DNA of 5,179 bases from Alphaproteobacteria bacterium (GTDB lineage Bacteria > Pseudomonadota > Alphaproteobacteria > ATCC43930 > CGMCC-115725). Position numbers and translations under genes: made by a program. The notes under the pieces were generated by a model that saw only the letters and a program-made list of their open reading frames with translations, had not been told where the DNA came from and did not search any database. This document shows positions 1 through 5,179 of this stretch, piece by piece (positions within the stretch are counted from its first letter, which is position 1; the number at the start of each line of letters is the position of its first letter). The DNA is taken from the NCBI GenBank assembly GCA_019237175.1, contig JAFAHP010000758.1:1-5179 (forward strand), read 5' to 3'.

Positions 1-188
1 GCCGCCTGATCACTCTTGCCCTCAAGGAAAGCCTTAACCCCGCCCATGGCCTTGCCCTGCTGCTTCATCGTTGCCTGGCGGTCTTTCAGGACGGCCTCCA
101 CGTCTAGTGCCGTCGCCGGGATCGCTATGCCGATCATCGCTGCCGCTGTAATCGCGGTCAGGATCCCATACCTGCTTGAAGCTCGCAT
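1..188 (-). CDS. Class II cytochrome c (cytochrome c556-like), N-terminal part, cut by left window edge
   Basis: The first 62 residues of a periplasmic electron-transfer protein are visible; the gene runs off the left edge. Residues 1-27 form a signal peptide: basic start (R2, R6), a hydrophobic stretch around 9-23, and a PATA cleavage site before L28. The mature start (residues 30-58) has the first-helix pattern of class II cytochromes c, with VLKDRQATMK followed by a GKAMGGVKAFLEGK segment. In cytochrome c556 the methionine in this position is the sixth heme ligand, so M41 probably marks a low-spin c556 rather than a high-spin cytochrome c'. The diagnostic C-terminal CXXCH heme site is outside the window, so the assignment rests on the N-terminus alone. 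The ATG at 188 is supported by an AGGGG ribosome site at 200-196, seven bases upstream. It follows the glutathione S-transferase gene on the same strand after 116 bp and may have its own promoter. Confidence 0.75.
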   Translation of the reverse strand, partial: MRASSRYGILTAITAAAMIGIAIPATALDVEAVLKDRQATMKQQGKAMGGVKAFLEGKSDQA

Positions 189-200
189 CTCTTTGCCCCT
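189..200 (-). promoter_or_regulatory. Ribosome binding site of the cytochrome c gene
   Basis: Read on the minus strand, AGGGGCAAAGAG directly precedes the ATG at 188. The AGGGG core (200-196) lies seven bases from the start codon, which supports this ATG as the start. Confidence 0.6.
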
Positions 201-229
201 GTAAATGTGCGTGCCCTCCACAACCGGAC

Positions 230-248
230 AATTCCGGCGGCCGAAATT
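230..248. promoter_or_regulatory. 19-bp imperfect dyad upstream of the cytochrome c gene, possible operator
   Basis: AATT-C-CGGC-G-GCCG-A-AATT is symmetrical about position 239, with eight of nine base pairs matching (the mismatch is 234/244). It overlaps the candidate -10 and the place where transcription would start, which is where a repressor site would sit. As an RNA hairpin it would be weak (three central GC pairs, a mismatch, four AT pairs) and no T tract follows on either strand, so it does not look like a terminator. A second short inverted repeat, CCGGA/TCCGG with a 4-base loop (224-237), overlaps it. Confidence 0.3.
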
Positions 249-251
249 CTA
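246..251 (-). promoter_or_regulatory. Candidate -10 element (TAGAAT) upstream of the cytochrome c gene
   Basis: Minus-strand TAGAAT (251-246) matches the sigma70 -10 consensus at five of six positions and lies 57 bp upstream of the cytochrome start codon. No convincing -35 is present: TTGCTT (278-273) is 21 bases away, longer than the usual 16-18, and the hexamers at normal spacing are poor matches. The call rests on position and one hexamer only. Confidence 0.3.
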
Positions 252-304
252 CACGAGGCGGGCAGCACCCCGAAGCAACAATAGATGGGGCAGCGCGCTC
301 ACGA

Positions 305-925
305 TTATGTGATCGGGATCGCGATATGCGTCTTAAAGGCGGGTCGCTCGCGCATGCGGTCATACCACGCTTTGAGATTGGGCAGCGGCGGCCGTTCGAT
401 CGGAAAAGCGTGCCAGCGGTAGACCAGGGTCCCCATCACGATCTCCGCCAAGGTCAGGTCGTTCCCGGCGAGAAACGGGGTGTTGTCGAGTGCGTCTTCG
501 ACGATGGTCCAGGCGGCCACCGCTTTGCGCCGTGCCGCCTCGATTGCGGCATGGTCACGCTCTTCGGGTTTGGAGCGGATCAACCCGTAGAGTAGTGCGC
601 CCATCGGCGGACCGATCGTCGACAGCTGCCAATCCATCCACCGTTCGACATTGGCGCGCGCGGGAGGGGCCGACGGATAGAGCCGCTCTGCGTGGCGCGT
701 CACCGCCAGGTAGCGGCAGATCGTGTTGGATTCCCAGAGGATGAGATCGCCCTCTTGGACTGTCGGCACCAGCCCGTTGGGATTGAGCGCCAGGTATTCG
801 GCGTCCTGGTTGCCGCCAAACGGTCCGCCGACATCGATCCGCTCGAACGAAATGTCGAGTTCGCCACAACACCACAGCACCTTTTGCACATTCGATGATG
901 TGTTTCTGCCCCAGATTCTCAGCAT
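305..925 (-). CDS. Glutathione S-transferase family protein
   Basis: A 206-residue cytosolic enzyme expected to conjugate or reduce electrophilic or peroxidic substrates with glutathione; the actual substrate cannot be told. The N-terminal thioredoxin-like domain (about 1-80) has the start GRNTSSNVQKVLW, where S10/S11 are the likely glutathione-activating residues, the LNPNGLVPT loop with cis-Pro54, and E65-S66 (ESNTICRYL), which binds the gamma-glutamyl group. The all-helical C-terminal domain (about 88-206) has FLAGNDLTLAEI, in which the conserved Asp of the N-capping box is replaced by E161. The frame stays open to 1003, but I chose the ATG at 925 because family members start at this point (MLRIWGR) and the 26 extra residues resemble no GST. 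The ribosome site is only moderate (AGCGGGG at 940-934, eight bases away). It is divergent from the small secreted-protein gene. Family call is secure, class and substrate are not. Confidence 0.93.
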   Translation of the reverse strand: MLRIWGRNTSSNVQKVLWCCGELDISFERIDVGGPFGGNQDAEYLALNPNGLVPTVQEGDLILWESNTICRYLAVTRHAERLYPSAPPARANVERWMDWQLSTIGPPMGALLYGLIRSKPEERDHAAIEAARRKAVAAWTIVEDALDNTPFLAGNDLTLAEIVMGTLVYRWHAFPIERPPLPNLKAWYDRMRERPAFKTHIAIPIT

Positions 926-1020
926 CACCGGCACCCCGCTCGTTACGCTCCCATCGCATATATAGGGTCCGAGTTTGACACAGCGCGCGGTCGCAGCGTC
1001 CACAAATCCGGTGCATTGTC

Positions 1021-1030
1021 TGGTATACCA
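1021..1030. promoter_or_regulatory. Perfect palindrome TGGTATACCA, possible operator
   Basis: A perfect 10-bp dyad in the divergent intergenic region, 52 bp before the small secreted-protein gene and 96 bp before the GST gene. A GTATAC centre with short flanking arms is typical of several GntR-family operators, but no regulator gene is in the window and the symmetry does not extend outward. A few perfect 10-bp palindromes are expected by chance in 5 kb, so only its location gives it weight. Confidence 0.25.
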
Positions 1031-1065
1031 TCCGGGCGGACAACCGCGGGCGATCGCGTGAGGCC

Positions 1066-1072
1066 AAGGGAG
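1066..1072 (+). promoter_or_regulatory. Ribosome binding site of the small secreted-protein gene
   Basis: AAGGGAG lies nine bases before the ATG at 1082 and twelve before the second ATG at 1085. It is the strongest Shine-Dalgarno match in the window. It is a main argument that the plus-strand frame, not the overlapping minus-strand frame, is the gene here, and it favours the first ATG. Confidence 0.7.
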
Positions 1073-1081
1073 TGAAGCCGG

Positions 1082-1327
1082 ATGATGTATTGGCGGGTAT
1101 ATTTGTGGGCGGCGGCATTCACTTTTCTCGCCTGCTCAGCCTTCGCCACGGGCCAAGGTACGAGCGCGATGCAGAAATGGAAAACGATGGATGCCTGCGC
1201 CAAACAGGCGCAGGCCGCATTTCCCGATTTTACGCCCGGTTCGAATGCCAAACGCGAAGCGAAGCTCAAGGATTGCCTGAACGCCAACAACATGCCGCCG
1301 CGTCAGCCCACGGCACCACTTCGCTGA
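1082..1327 (+). CDS. Small secreted two-cysteine protein, function unknown
   Basis: An 81-residue protein whose function I do not recognise; I believe similar small exported proteins occur in alphaproteobacteria. Residues 1-22 look like a Sec signal peptide: R5, a hydrophobic core YLWAAAFTFLACSAF, and an AFA cleavage site after A22. Cleavage leaves about 59 residues. The mature part has a lysine/alanine-rich helical segment (about 30-46), a central FPDFTPGSNAKREAKLKDCL block (47-66) and a proline-rich NNMPPRQP tail. It contains two cysteines, C39 and C65, 26 apart, which could form one disulfide in the periplasm. C18 is inside the signal core, and the context (FLAC followed by S) is a poor but not impossible lipobox, so a lipoprotein is the alternative. 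Start ATG 1082 is fixed by the AAGGGAG site. It is the only plus-strand gene in the window and ends 15 bp from a convergent gene. Gene reality is likely; function is open. Confidence 0.75.
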   Translation: MMYWRVYLWAAAFTFLACSAFATGQGTSAMQKWKTMDACAKQAQAAFPDFTPGSNAKREAKLKDCLNANNMPPRQPTAPLR

Positions 1328-1342
1328 GCGGGCAAGCGCACT

Positions 1343-2179
1343 TTAACTCGCATGGCCTTCGCCCCAGCCCTCGGCTGTCTGCAGCAGCCTTGCCGCGCCG
1401 GGGGAAATACCCGGGTCGGGATCGCTCCGTAGCCGGTCGAGAAGGGCGAACTGGCTATCGAGGTCGATATCGAAACTCGAGGTGACCTCCAGCCGGACAT
1501 CTTCGAATACATTTGTGCGCCGCCGGCGCCGCCAACTCATCACGGCTTCGTCGCGTAACCGCAGCAAATAGACGATCTGCGGCCGAAACAACCTCATGAT
1601 CGCGCCAACCCAGCGGTTTACAGGCACCGGGCCGTCAGCCGCCTCGAGCGTGAAGCAGTCAAGCATTCTGATTACATCGTCGGCGCAATACCACGTCTCG
1701 CCGGTGACCCAGCGATTGGTGGTAAACAACCGAATCGGCTCGCCGCGGACACTCAAAGCGATGGCGACGAGGTGACTGACTTCATCCCGGTGGCCGCGTT
1801 TGAGCGGCGCCGCTTGTGGCGGAGAGGGTGGGGCGTCGGCGATCGCGGCTTCCGGTAGGACGAGCGGCGTCACCCCAAAGGGCATGCCCTCGGCGCGCAA
1901 AAAGGTGTGGAAATGCCCGTGCTCGCGAGGCCCGCGCTGGGTCGGGGGATGCGAATGGTAGAAATACTGGGCATGGCTGCACCCGTCGTAGACGTCGCCG
2001 GCGGGATAATGCTGCCATTCGGCGAGTCGCTCCGCATCCGCGCCAACCTCGGCGAGGATCCCGCTGTCATTGGACGCAAATCCGGCGCGGGTAGCTTCGA
2101 TGACCGTAGCGGCGGCACGCATCGCCGCGATTTCCGCCGCGCTCACCTGGAGTTTCGCGGTCTTTCCTGTTGGCCCCAC
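1343..2179 (-). CDS. Conserved protein of unknown function with a His-rich centre (tentatively DUF6969 family)
   Basis: A 278-residue protein without signal peptide or membrane segment, so probably cytoplasmic. I tentatively match it to the uncharacterised DUF6969 family through the EWQHYPAGDVYD segment (54-65) and the EHGHFH segment (86-91); this is from memory and needs a profile search. Seven histidines (57, 69, 75, 77, 87, 89, 91) fall within 35 residues, with H130 and H136 following, suggesting a metal site or catalytic centre. The second half has a TTNRWVTGETW segment (153-163), W190, a run of five arginines (217-221) and an acidic VFEDVRLEVTSS stretch. The GTG at 2179 is chosen because an in-frame TGA lies 30 bases upstream and GGGGG (2191-2187) sits seven bases before it; the next in-frame ATG is residue 20. 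It starts 30 bp after the transporter lipoprotein gene on the same strand, so it is probably the last gene of that operon. Function unknown. Confidence 0.85.
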   Translation of the reverse strand: MGPTGKTAKLQVSAAEIAAMRAAATVIEATRAGFASNDSGILAEVGADAERLAEWQHYPAGDVYDGCSHAQYFYHSHPPTQRGPREHGHFHTFLRAEGMPFGVTPLVLPEAAIADAPPSPPQAAPLKRGHRDEVSHLVAIALSVRGEPIRLFTTNRWVTGETWYCADDVIRMLDCFTLEAADGPVPVNRWVGAIMRLFRPQIVYLLRLRDEAVMSWRRRRRTNVFEDVRLEVTSSFDIDLDSQFALLDRLRSDPDPGISPGAARLLQTAEGWGEGHAS

Positions 2180-2186
2180 CCGAAGA

Positions 2187-2191
2187 CCCCC
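2187..2191 (-). promoter_or_regulatory. G-rich ribosome binding site that supports the GTG start at 2179
   Basis: Minus-strand GGGGG (2191-2187) lies seven bases upstream of the GTG at 2179, inside the 30-bp gap after the lipoprotein stop codon. No ATG is available between the upstream stop and residue 20. Confidence 0.5.
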
Positions 2192-2209
2192 GATGCGAAC
2201 GAAACGTGG

Positions 2210-2860
2210 TCACATTAGCCCGCGCCGCGGTTGCGATAAAGCAGGATTACTCAGCGTCCAGATGACGATACCCCGCAGTACGGCATCGGTTGCAGAGTTA
2301 AAGGCGACAACGATCGAGGAAATATCGTTGGCAGCGGCGGGCACATGCTGCTCAAATCGCGACGTGGCGGCGATCGCGCGCCGCCGCGCCGACGCCAAAT
2401 GCGCGATCACTTCCACCCAAACGCCCGGCGCCCTGTCGGCATTGTTGTAAACCGCTTCGAAATGGCGGATTTCGGTCCGCAGGATGAAATCGGTGCTCAT
2501 TCCTCCCGCATTGTTATTGACTGCGGTGATTGCTCCGCTGTTCTCAAACGAGGCGAGCAAAAGGTTTTGGATCAGATCGGGTACTCGGTCGGTCCATTCC
2601 GCATCCGCAAAATAATCGAGCGAGAGCGGAGAACGGCTCAGCGAAATCCTGCTGGTGTCGATGTCGGCCGAGGCTTGCGGCAAATCGATCAGCAGCTGCG
2701 CGCCGACATGCGGCAATCCGGCTGGAAAGTTCCTTGGGGCGGTGAGGCGGTAGAGTTTGCTTGGCGATGAAGCGACAAAAAGGCTGGCACACCCGGCGAG
2801 TGCCAGCCCTGCACCGGCGGCGAACCATCGCCGGCCGACCCGCGACGGCGACAATATCAT
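2210..2860 (-). CDS. ABC-type transport auxiliary lipoprotein (PqiC/LinN-like, ABC_trans_aux family)
   Basis: A 216-residue lipoprotein expected to be the outer-membrane partner of the MCE transporter encoded just upstream. Residues 1-23 are a signal peptide with basic residues (R7, R10, R11) and the lipobox LALAGC; C24 would be lipidated. Alanine, not aspartate, follows C24, in line with sorting to the outer membrane. The ABC_trans_aux domain spans about 35-205: it opens with KLYRLTAPRNF and contains the family-typical YFADAEWTDRVPDLIQNLL segment (83-101) followed by SFENSG. E. coli PqiC binds the MCE protein PqiB, and LinN of Sphingobium is the lipoprotein of LinKLMN, needed for gamma-hexachlorocyclohexane use. 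Its ATG overlaps the mlaD stop codon (ATGA, 2860-2857), so translation is coupled. The length is normal. The family call rests on the lipobox, the 83-109 segment and operon position. Confidence 0.88.
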   Translation of the reverse strand: MILSPSRVGRRWFAAGAGLALAGCASLFVASSPSKLYRLTAPRNFPAGLPHVGAQLLIDLPQASADIDTSRISLSRSPLSLDYFADAEWTDRVPDLIQNLLLASFENSGAITAVNNNAGGMSTDFILRTEIRHFEAVYNNADRAPGVWVEVIAHLASARRRAIAATSRFEQHVPAAANDISSIVVAFNSATDAVLRGIVIWTLSNPALSQPRRGLM

Positions 2861-3801
2861 CGCGGCTGATATCCCTGGCGCCGGTCGCCGAACAGCAAGC
2901 GCGTCGGGTCGCGCTGCAGCTGAACGATGAATTGGTTGGCATTTTGTGCGAGCCGCCGCGCGTCGGTGACCAGATCGTCGAACGCCGGCAAGGTCGTCTG
3001 GACGAAGTCACGCAAGCCCGACCGGTTTTCGGCCAGGATCAACCGCAGCTGCTGGGCAGTGTCAACGAGGTTTGCCGCTACCCGATCGTAGTCTTTGAGA
3101 GTTTGCGATACTTGGTCCTTCAAGCCGCCACGCACGGTATAGCTTTCGTCTATATTATGTATCAGCGATTTAAATTCAAGAATACTCGCGTCGGCATGAT
3201 CGAGGATCGCGCCGACCTCTTCGCTGTGGTCGGCAACAGCGGCGGTGATCGTGCGGAGATTTTGCAGACTGTCAGCAACCGCTTGGCGGTTGCGCTCGTC
3301 AAGCAGCGAATTCAGATTCTGCGAGACCTGCTTGAGACTGGAAAGCAGTTCGGGTAGCGAGGCTTTTACTTCTTCGAGCTCGTTTTGCCCCGCTTTGATG
3401 ATTGCGTAATGGTGATTGGGCTGCGGCTCGAGCACCGGCGCATGCTGTGTGCCCCCGCGGATTTGAATGATGGCAACGCCGCTTAGAATATTGGCGTCGA
3501 GAAAAGCGCGTGCGTCGGTTTTGATCTCGACCAAATTACTGTTGATTTCGACCTGTACCTGCACCTGCGAGAGATTGTCGCGGTCGACGCGGATTTCGCT
3601 GACGCGGCCAACCGGGATTCCGTTGTACTGCACCGCCGAGCCGCGGGTGAGGCCGGCAACCGATCCTTTGAAAAAGATATAATATGTCTTGAGCTGTTCG
3701 CCGAATTCAACGCGGCCAAGCCACAACACCGCGCCAAAGGCGGCAAAAATCACGATGAGTACAAATGCGCCAACAGCGACGTAATGTGCCCGGGTCTCCA
3801 T
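2857..3801 (-). CDS. mlaD: MlaD family MCE protein, substrate-binding subunit of the lipid ABC transporter
   Basis: A 314-residue protein anchored in the inner membrane by one N-terminal helix (about 8-29), with the remainder in the periplasm. The MCE domain spans about 39-117 and shows the family pattern: FKGSVAGLTRGSAVQYNGIPVGRVSEI (43-70), then NILSGVAIIQIRGG. MCE domains form hexameric rings with a central pore for lipids. Residues 140-295 are mostly helical, with spaced leucines, several predicted coiled segments and no second MCE domain, and the end QRDPTRLLFGDRRQGY is typical of alphaproteobacterial members. E. coli MlaD is about 183 residues and lacks this extension, so this protein is closer to LinM or to longer Mce proteins. 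Start ATG at 3801 has GGAGAGGA (3812-3805) just upstream. It lies 23 bp after mlaF and overlaps the lipoprotein gene by 4 bp. The substrate is not shown by the sequence; phospholipid is the usual inference. Confidence 0.95.
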   Translation of the reverse strand: METRAHYVAVGAFVLIVIFAAFGAVLWLGRVEFGEQLKTYYIFFKGSVAGLTRGSAVQYNGIPVGRVSEIRVDRDNLSQVQVQVEINSNLVEIKTDARAFLDANILSGVAIIQIRGGTQHAPVLEPQPNHHYAIIKAGQNELEEVKASLPELLSSLKQVSQNLNSLLDERNRQAVADSLQNLRTITAAVADHSEEVGAILDHADASILEFKSLIHNIDESYTVRGGLKDQVSQTLKDYDRVAANLVDTAQQLRLILAENRSGLRDFVQTTLPAFDDLVTDARRLAQNANQFIVQLQRDPTRLLFGDRRQGYQPR

Positions 3802-3824
3802 CCGTCCTCTCCGCCCGGCCGGCC

Positions 3825-4649
3825 TCAGGCGGAGGTCGCCGCGGCGATCGGGTTCGAGGCCATCGCGATATGCAGGGCCTCGGCGTGCTGCGCCGCTCTG
3901 CCGCGCGGACCGTGAAAATAGGCCCGGATCCAGGGATGATCGTCGTTGAGCATCTGCTCCAAGGTGCCGATCCGAAGCTTCTTGTCGACCAACACCGCGA
4001 CGCGGTCACAGATCGCGAACAGGGTGTCGAGGTCGTGCGTCACCATAAACACCGTCAAACCGAGGCTGCTCTTCAAATCGCGGATCAAAGCGTCGAAATC
4101 GCCGGCGGCGATCGGATCGAGCCCGGCGGTGGGTTCGTCGAGGAACACGATTTCCGGATCGAGTGCCAGCGCCCGGGCCAGACCCGCCCTTTTGCGCATG
4201 CCGCCGGACAGCTGAGACGGAAATTTTGATCCCGCGTCCTCGGGCAAGCCGGCGAGGCCGATCTTGAGCGCGGCGATCTCGTCCATCAGCACTTGAGGCA
4301 TACGATAAAATTCTTTGATCGGCACTTCGATATTCTGGGCGACGGTCAGCGAACTGAACAGCGCGCCGTCCTGAAACAAGACACCCCAACGCCTTTCGAT
4401 TTCGTGCCGTTCGGCCTCGCTCGCTTTCAGAATGTCGGTTCCGAACACTTCGACATGGCCCTCGGTTGGCCGGTTGAGCCCAACGATCGAGCGCAGCAGA
4501 ACCGATTTTCCGCTTCCCGAACCGCCGACGACGCCCAGGACCTCGCCCGCGAACACATCGAGGTCCAGCCCGTCATGCACGACTTCGGACCCGAAGCGAT
4601 TGACGAGCCCACGCACGCGAATGACCGGTTCCGCGCCTCTATCCGTCAC
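3825..4649 (-). CDS. mlaF: MlaF family ABC transporter ATP-binding protein
   Basis: A 274-residue cytoplasmic ATPase that powers the MCE lipid transporter. All nucleotide-binding motifs are intact: Walker A GGSGSGKS (42-49), Q-loop Q93 in VLFQDGALF, ABC signature SQLSGGMRKR (145-154), Walker B IVFLDEP (167-173) with catalytic E172, D-loop AGLD (175-178) and H-loop H205. The LFQDGALFSSLTVAQNI segment and the C-terminal HPWIRAYFHGPRGRAAQ (238-254) are characteristic of the MlaF/LinL group. The length is close to that of E. coli MlaF (about 269). The start is a GTG at 4649, two bases after the mlaE stop codon (4654-4652). No good Shine-Dalgarno sequence is visible and no in-frame ATG is near, so start by translational coupling with mlaE is likely. 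mlaD follows after 23 bp. Confidence 0.95.
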   Translation of the reverse strand: MTDRGAEPVIRVRGLVNRFGSEVVHDGLDLDVFAGEVLGVVGGSGSGKSVLLRSIVGLNRPTEGHVEVFGTDILKASEAERHEIERRWGVLFQDGALFSSLTVAQNIEVPIKEFYRMPQVLMDEIAALKIGLAGLPEDAGSKFPSQLSGGMRKRAGLARALALDPEIVFLDEPTAGLDPIAAGDFDALIRDLKSSLGLTVFMVTHDLDTLFAICDRVAVLVDKKLRIGTLEQMLNDDHPWIRAYFHGPRGRAAQHAEALHIAMASNPIAAATSA

Positions 4650-4651
4650 GG

Positions 4652-5179
4652 TCAGATGCCCAGGACTGAGAAGACAATCGAAAAGACGGCGTCTGCGATA
4701 ATCACAAGAGAGAGCGATTCAACCACCGACAACGTCGTCAACCGCCCGACGCTTTCGGCGCTGCGCGACACGAGAAAGCCTTCATAGCAGCCGACGGCAG
4801 CGATGATCGCGGCAAAAACCGGCGCCTTGACGACGCCCACCCAAAAAGTTCGAGGGATGACTGCGGATCGCAACTCGCTGAGAAATTCGGGAATTGTGAT
4901 CCCCAACACACCCCAGGCCATCAAACATCCGCCCAAAAGTCCCATCAGATCGGCGTAAACGGTTAACATCGGCAGGGTCACGAACAGCCCTACCAAACGC
5001 GGAATTACCAAAACTTCGACAGGGTCGAGACCAAGGGTTCGAAGCGCATCGATCTCCTGGTTGAGCCCCATCGTCCCGATTTGGGCCGTGAACGCGCTCC
5101 CTGAGCGGCCGGCGATGATGATCGCCGTCATCAGCACGCCGAGCTCGCGCAAAATGCCGATGGCCAACAGATCGACCGT
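4652..5179 (-). CDS. mlaE: MlaE family ABC transporter permease, C-terminal part, cut by right window edge
   Basis: The last 175 residues of the inner-membrane permease of the MCE lipid transporter; the frame is open through the right edge and no start is claimed. The visible part begins within the conserved ILRELGVLMTAIIIAGRSGS segment, followed by FTAQIGTMGLNQEIDALRTLG, the MlaE family signature with its coupling-helix region contacting the ATPase. Hydrophobic segments follow around PRLVGLFVTLPMLTVYADLMGL, FWVGVVKAPVFAAIIAAVG and the C-terminal SLVIIADAVFSIVFSVLG. The C-terminus aligns with the normal family end, so only the N-terminus is missing: about 85-90 residues for a short MlaE, or about 100 more if it carries the N-terminal STAS domain common in alphaproteobacterial homologues. 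The mlaF start codon comes two bases after its stop. Confidence 0.93.
   Translation of the reverse strand, partial: TVDLLAIGILRELGVLMTAIIIAGRSGSAFTAQIGTMGLNQEIDALRTLGLDPVEVLVIPRLVGLFVTLPMLTVYADLMGLLGGCLMAWGVLGITIPEFLSELRSAVIPRTFWVGVVKAPVFAAIIAAVGCYEGFLVSRSAESVGRLTTLSVVESLSLVIIADAVFSIVFSVLGI

Larger units (their letters stand above)
926..1081. other. Divergent intergenic region between the GST gene and the small secreted-protein gene
   Basis: This 156-bp stretch must hold the promoters of both flanking genes, which point away from each other. No complete -35/-10 pair is clear on either strand. On the minus strand a TATATA (967-962 area) could be a -10 for the GST gene but lacks a -35 at proper spacing. 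On the plus strand TTGACA (975-980) is a perfect -35 hexamer without a good -10 at 16-18 bases. The 10-bp palindrome at 1021-1030 and the ribosome site at 1066-1072 are the only other distinct elements. Confidence 0.5.

Noticed and set aside
34..363. A 109-residue minus-strand frame spanning the end of the GST gene and the start of the cytochrome gene
   Set aside because: It overlaps two genes that have recognisable domains or a signal peptide in other frames; its composition (Arg/Gly/Pro/Ser) is that of a GC-rich shadow frame.
975..980. TTGACA on the plus strand as a -35 box for the small secreted-protein gene
   Set aside because: No hexamer close to TATAAT lies 16-18 bases downstream (998-1003 is GTCCAC), so a promoter cannot be claimed.
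926..1003. N-terminal extension of the GST to a start at 1003
   Set aside because: The added residues resemble no GST, and family members begin at the MLRIWGR position, so the ATG at 925 is preferred.
943..1293. A 116-residue open frame on the minus strand opposite the small secreted-protein gene and the divergent intergenic region
   Set aside because: No family resemblance and no good ribosome site. It covers the necessary promoter region of both flanking genes, while the opposite strand has a signal peptide and a strong AAGGGAG site.
1328..1342. Possible bidirectional terminator in the 15-bp convergent gap
   Set aside because: No stem of useful length and no T tract on either strand; transcripts may end inside the neighbouring genes or by Rho.
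1050..2377. Three copies of the octamer GCGATCGC (1050-1057, 1839-1846, 2370-2377), reminiscent of the cyanobacterial HIP1 repeat
   Set aside because: Two copies encode Ala-Ile-Ala in ordinary coding sequence, GC-rich genomes favour this octamer, and nothing else in the window is cyanobacterial.
3765..4229. Long plus-strand open frames opposite mlaF and mlaD
   Set aside because: They are mirror frames of GC-rich coding sequence with intact transporter motifs on the minus strand; no domain or ribosome site supports them.

Overview
The window reads as chromosomal DNA of a GC-rich alphaproteobacterium. The basis is the gene families seen (a LinKLMN/Mla-type MCE transporter with its auxiliary lipoprotein, a class II cytochrome c, a proteobacterial glutathione S-transferase), GC-rich codon use and tight operon packing. 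Genus cannot be told from the sequence. No mobile element, CRISPR array, tRNA or rRNA was seen.

Right half (5179 down to 2210, minus strand): a compact operon for a lipid or hydrophobic-compound ABC transporter of the MCE type. The order is mlaE permease (5' part lies beyond the right edge), mlaF ATPase, mlaD substrate-binding MCE protein, then an outer-membrane-type lipoprotein of the ABC_trans_aux (PqiC/LinN) family. The joints are 2 bp, 23 bp and a 4-bp ATGA overlap, so the four are almost certainly co-transcribed and probably translationally coupled. Together they would form an inner-membrane permease/ATPase, a membrane-anchored hexameric MCE ring with a long helical extension into the periplasm, and a lipoprotein at the outer membrane, moving phospholipids or other hydrophobic molecules between the membranes.

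Thirty bases downstream on the same strand (2179-1343) is a 278-residue protein of unknown function with seven histidines within 35 residues. I tentatively place it in the uncharacterised DUF6969 family. It looks like the last gene of the transporter operon. It converges, with a 15-bp gap, on a small plus-strand gene (1082-1327) for a secreted two-cysteine protein.

Left part: a 156-bp divergent intergenic region (926-1081) separates the small secreted-protein gene from a minus-strand glutathione S-transferase gene (925-305). After a 116-bp gap (189-304) comes the 5' end of a minus-strand gene for a class II cytochrome c (c556-like), cut by the left edge before its heme-binding CXXCH. These left-hand genes have no evident functional tie to the transporter.

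I found no clearly new system. The items most worth a second look are the His-rich protein linked to the MCE operon, the small secreted two-Cys protein, and two short dyads in the intergenic regions.
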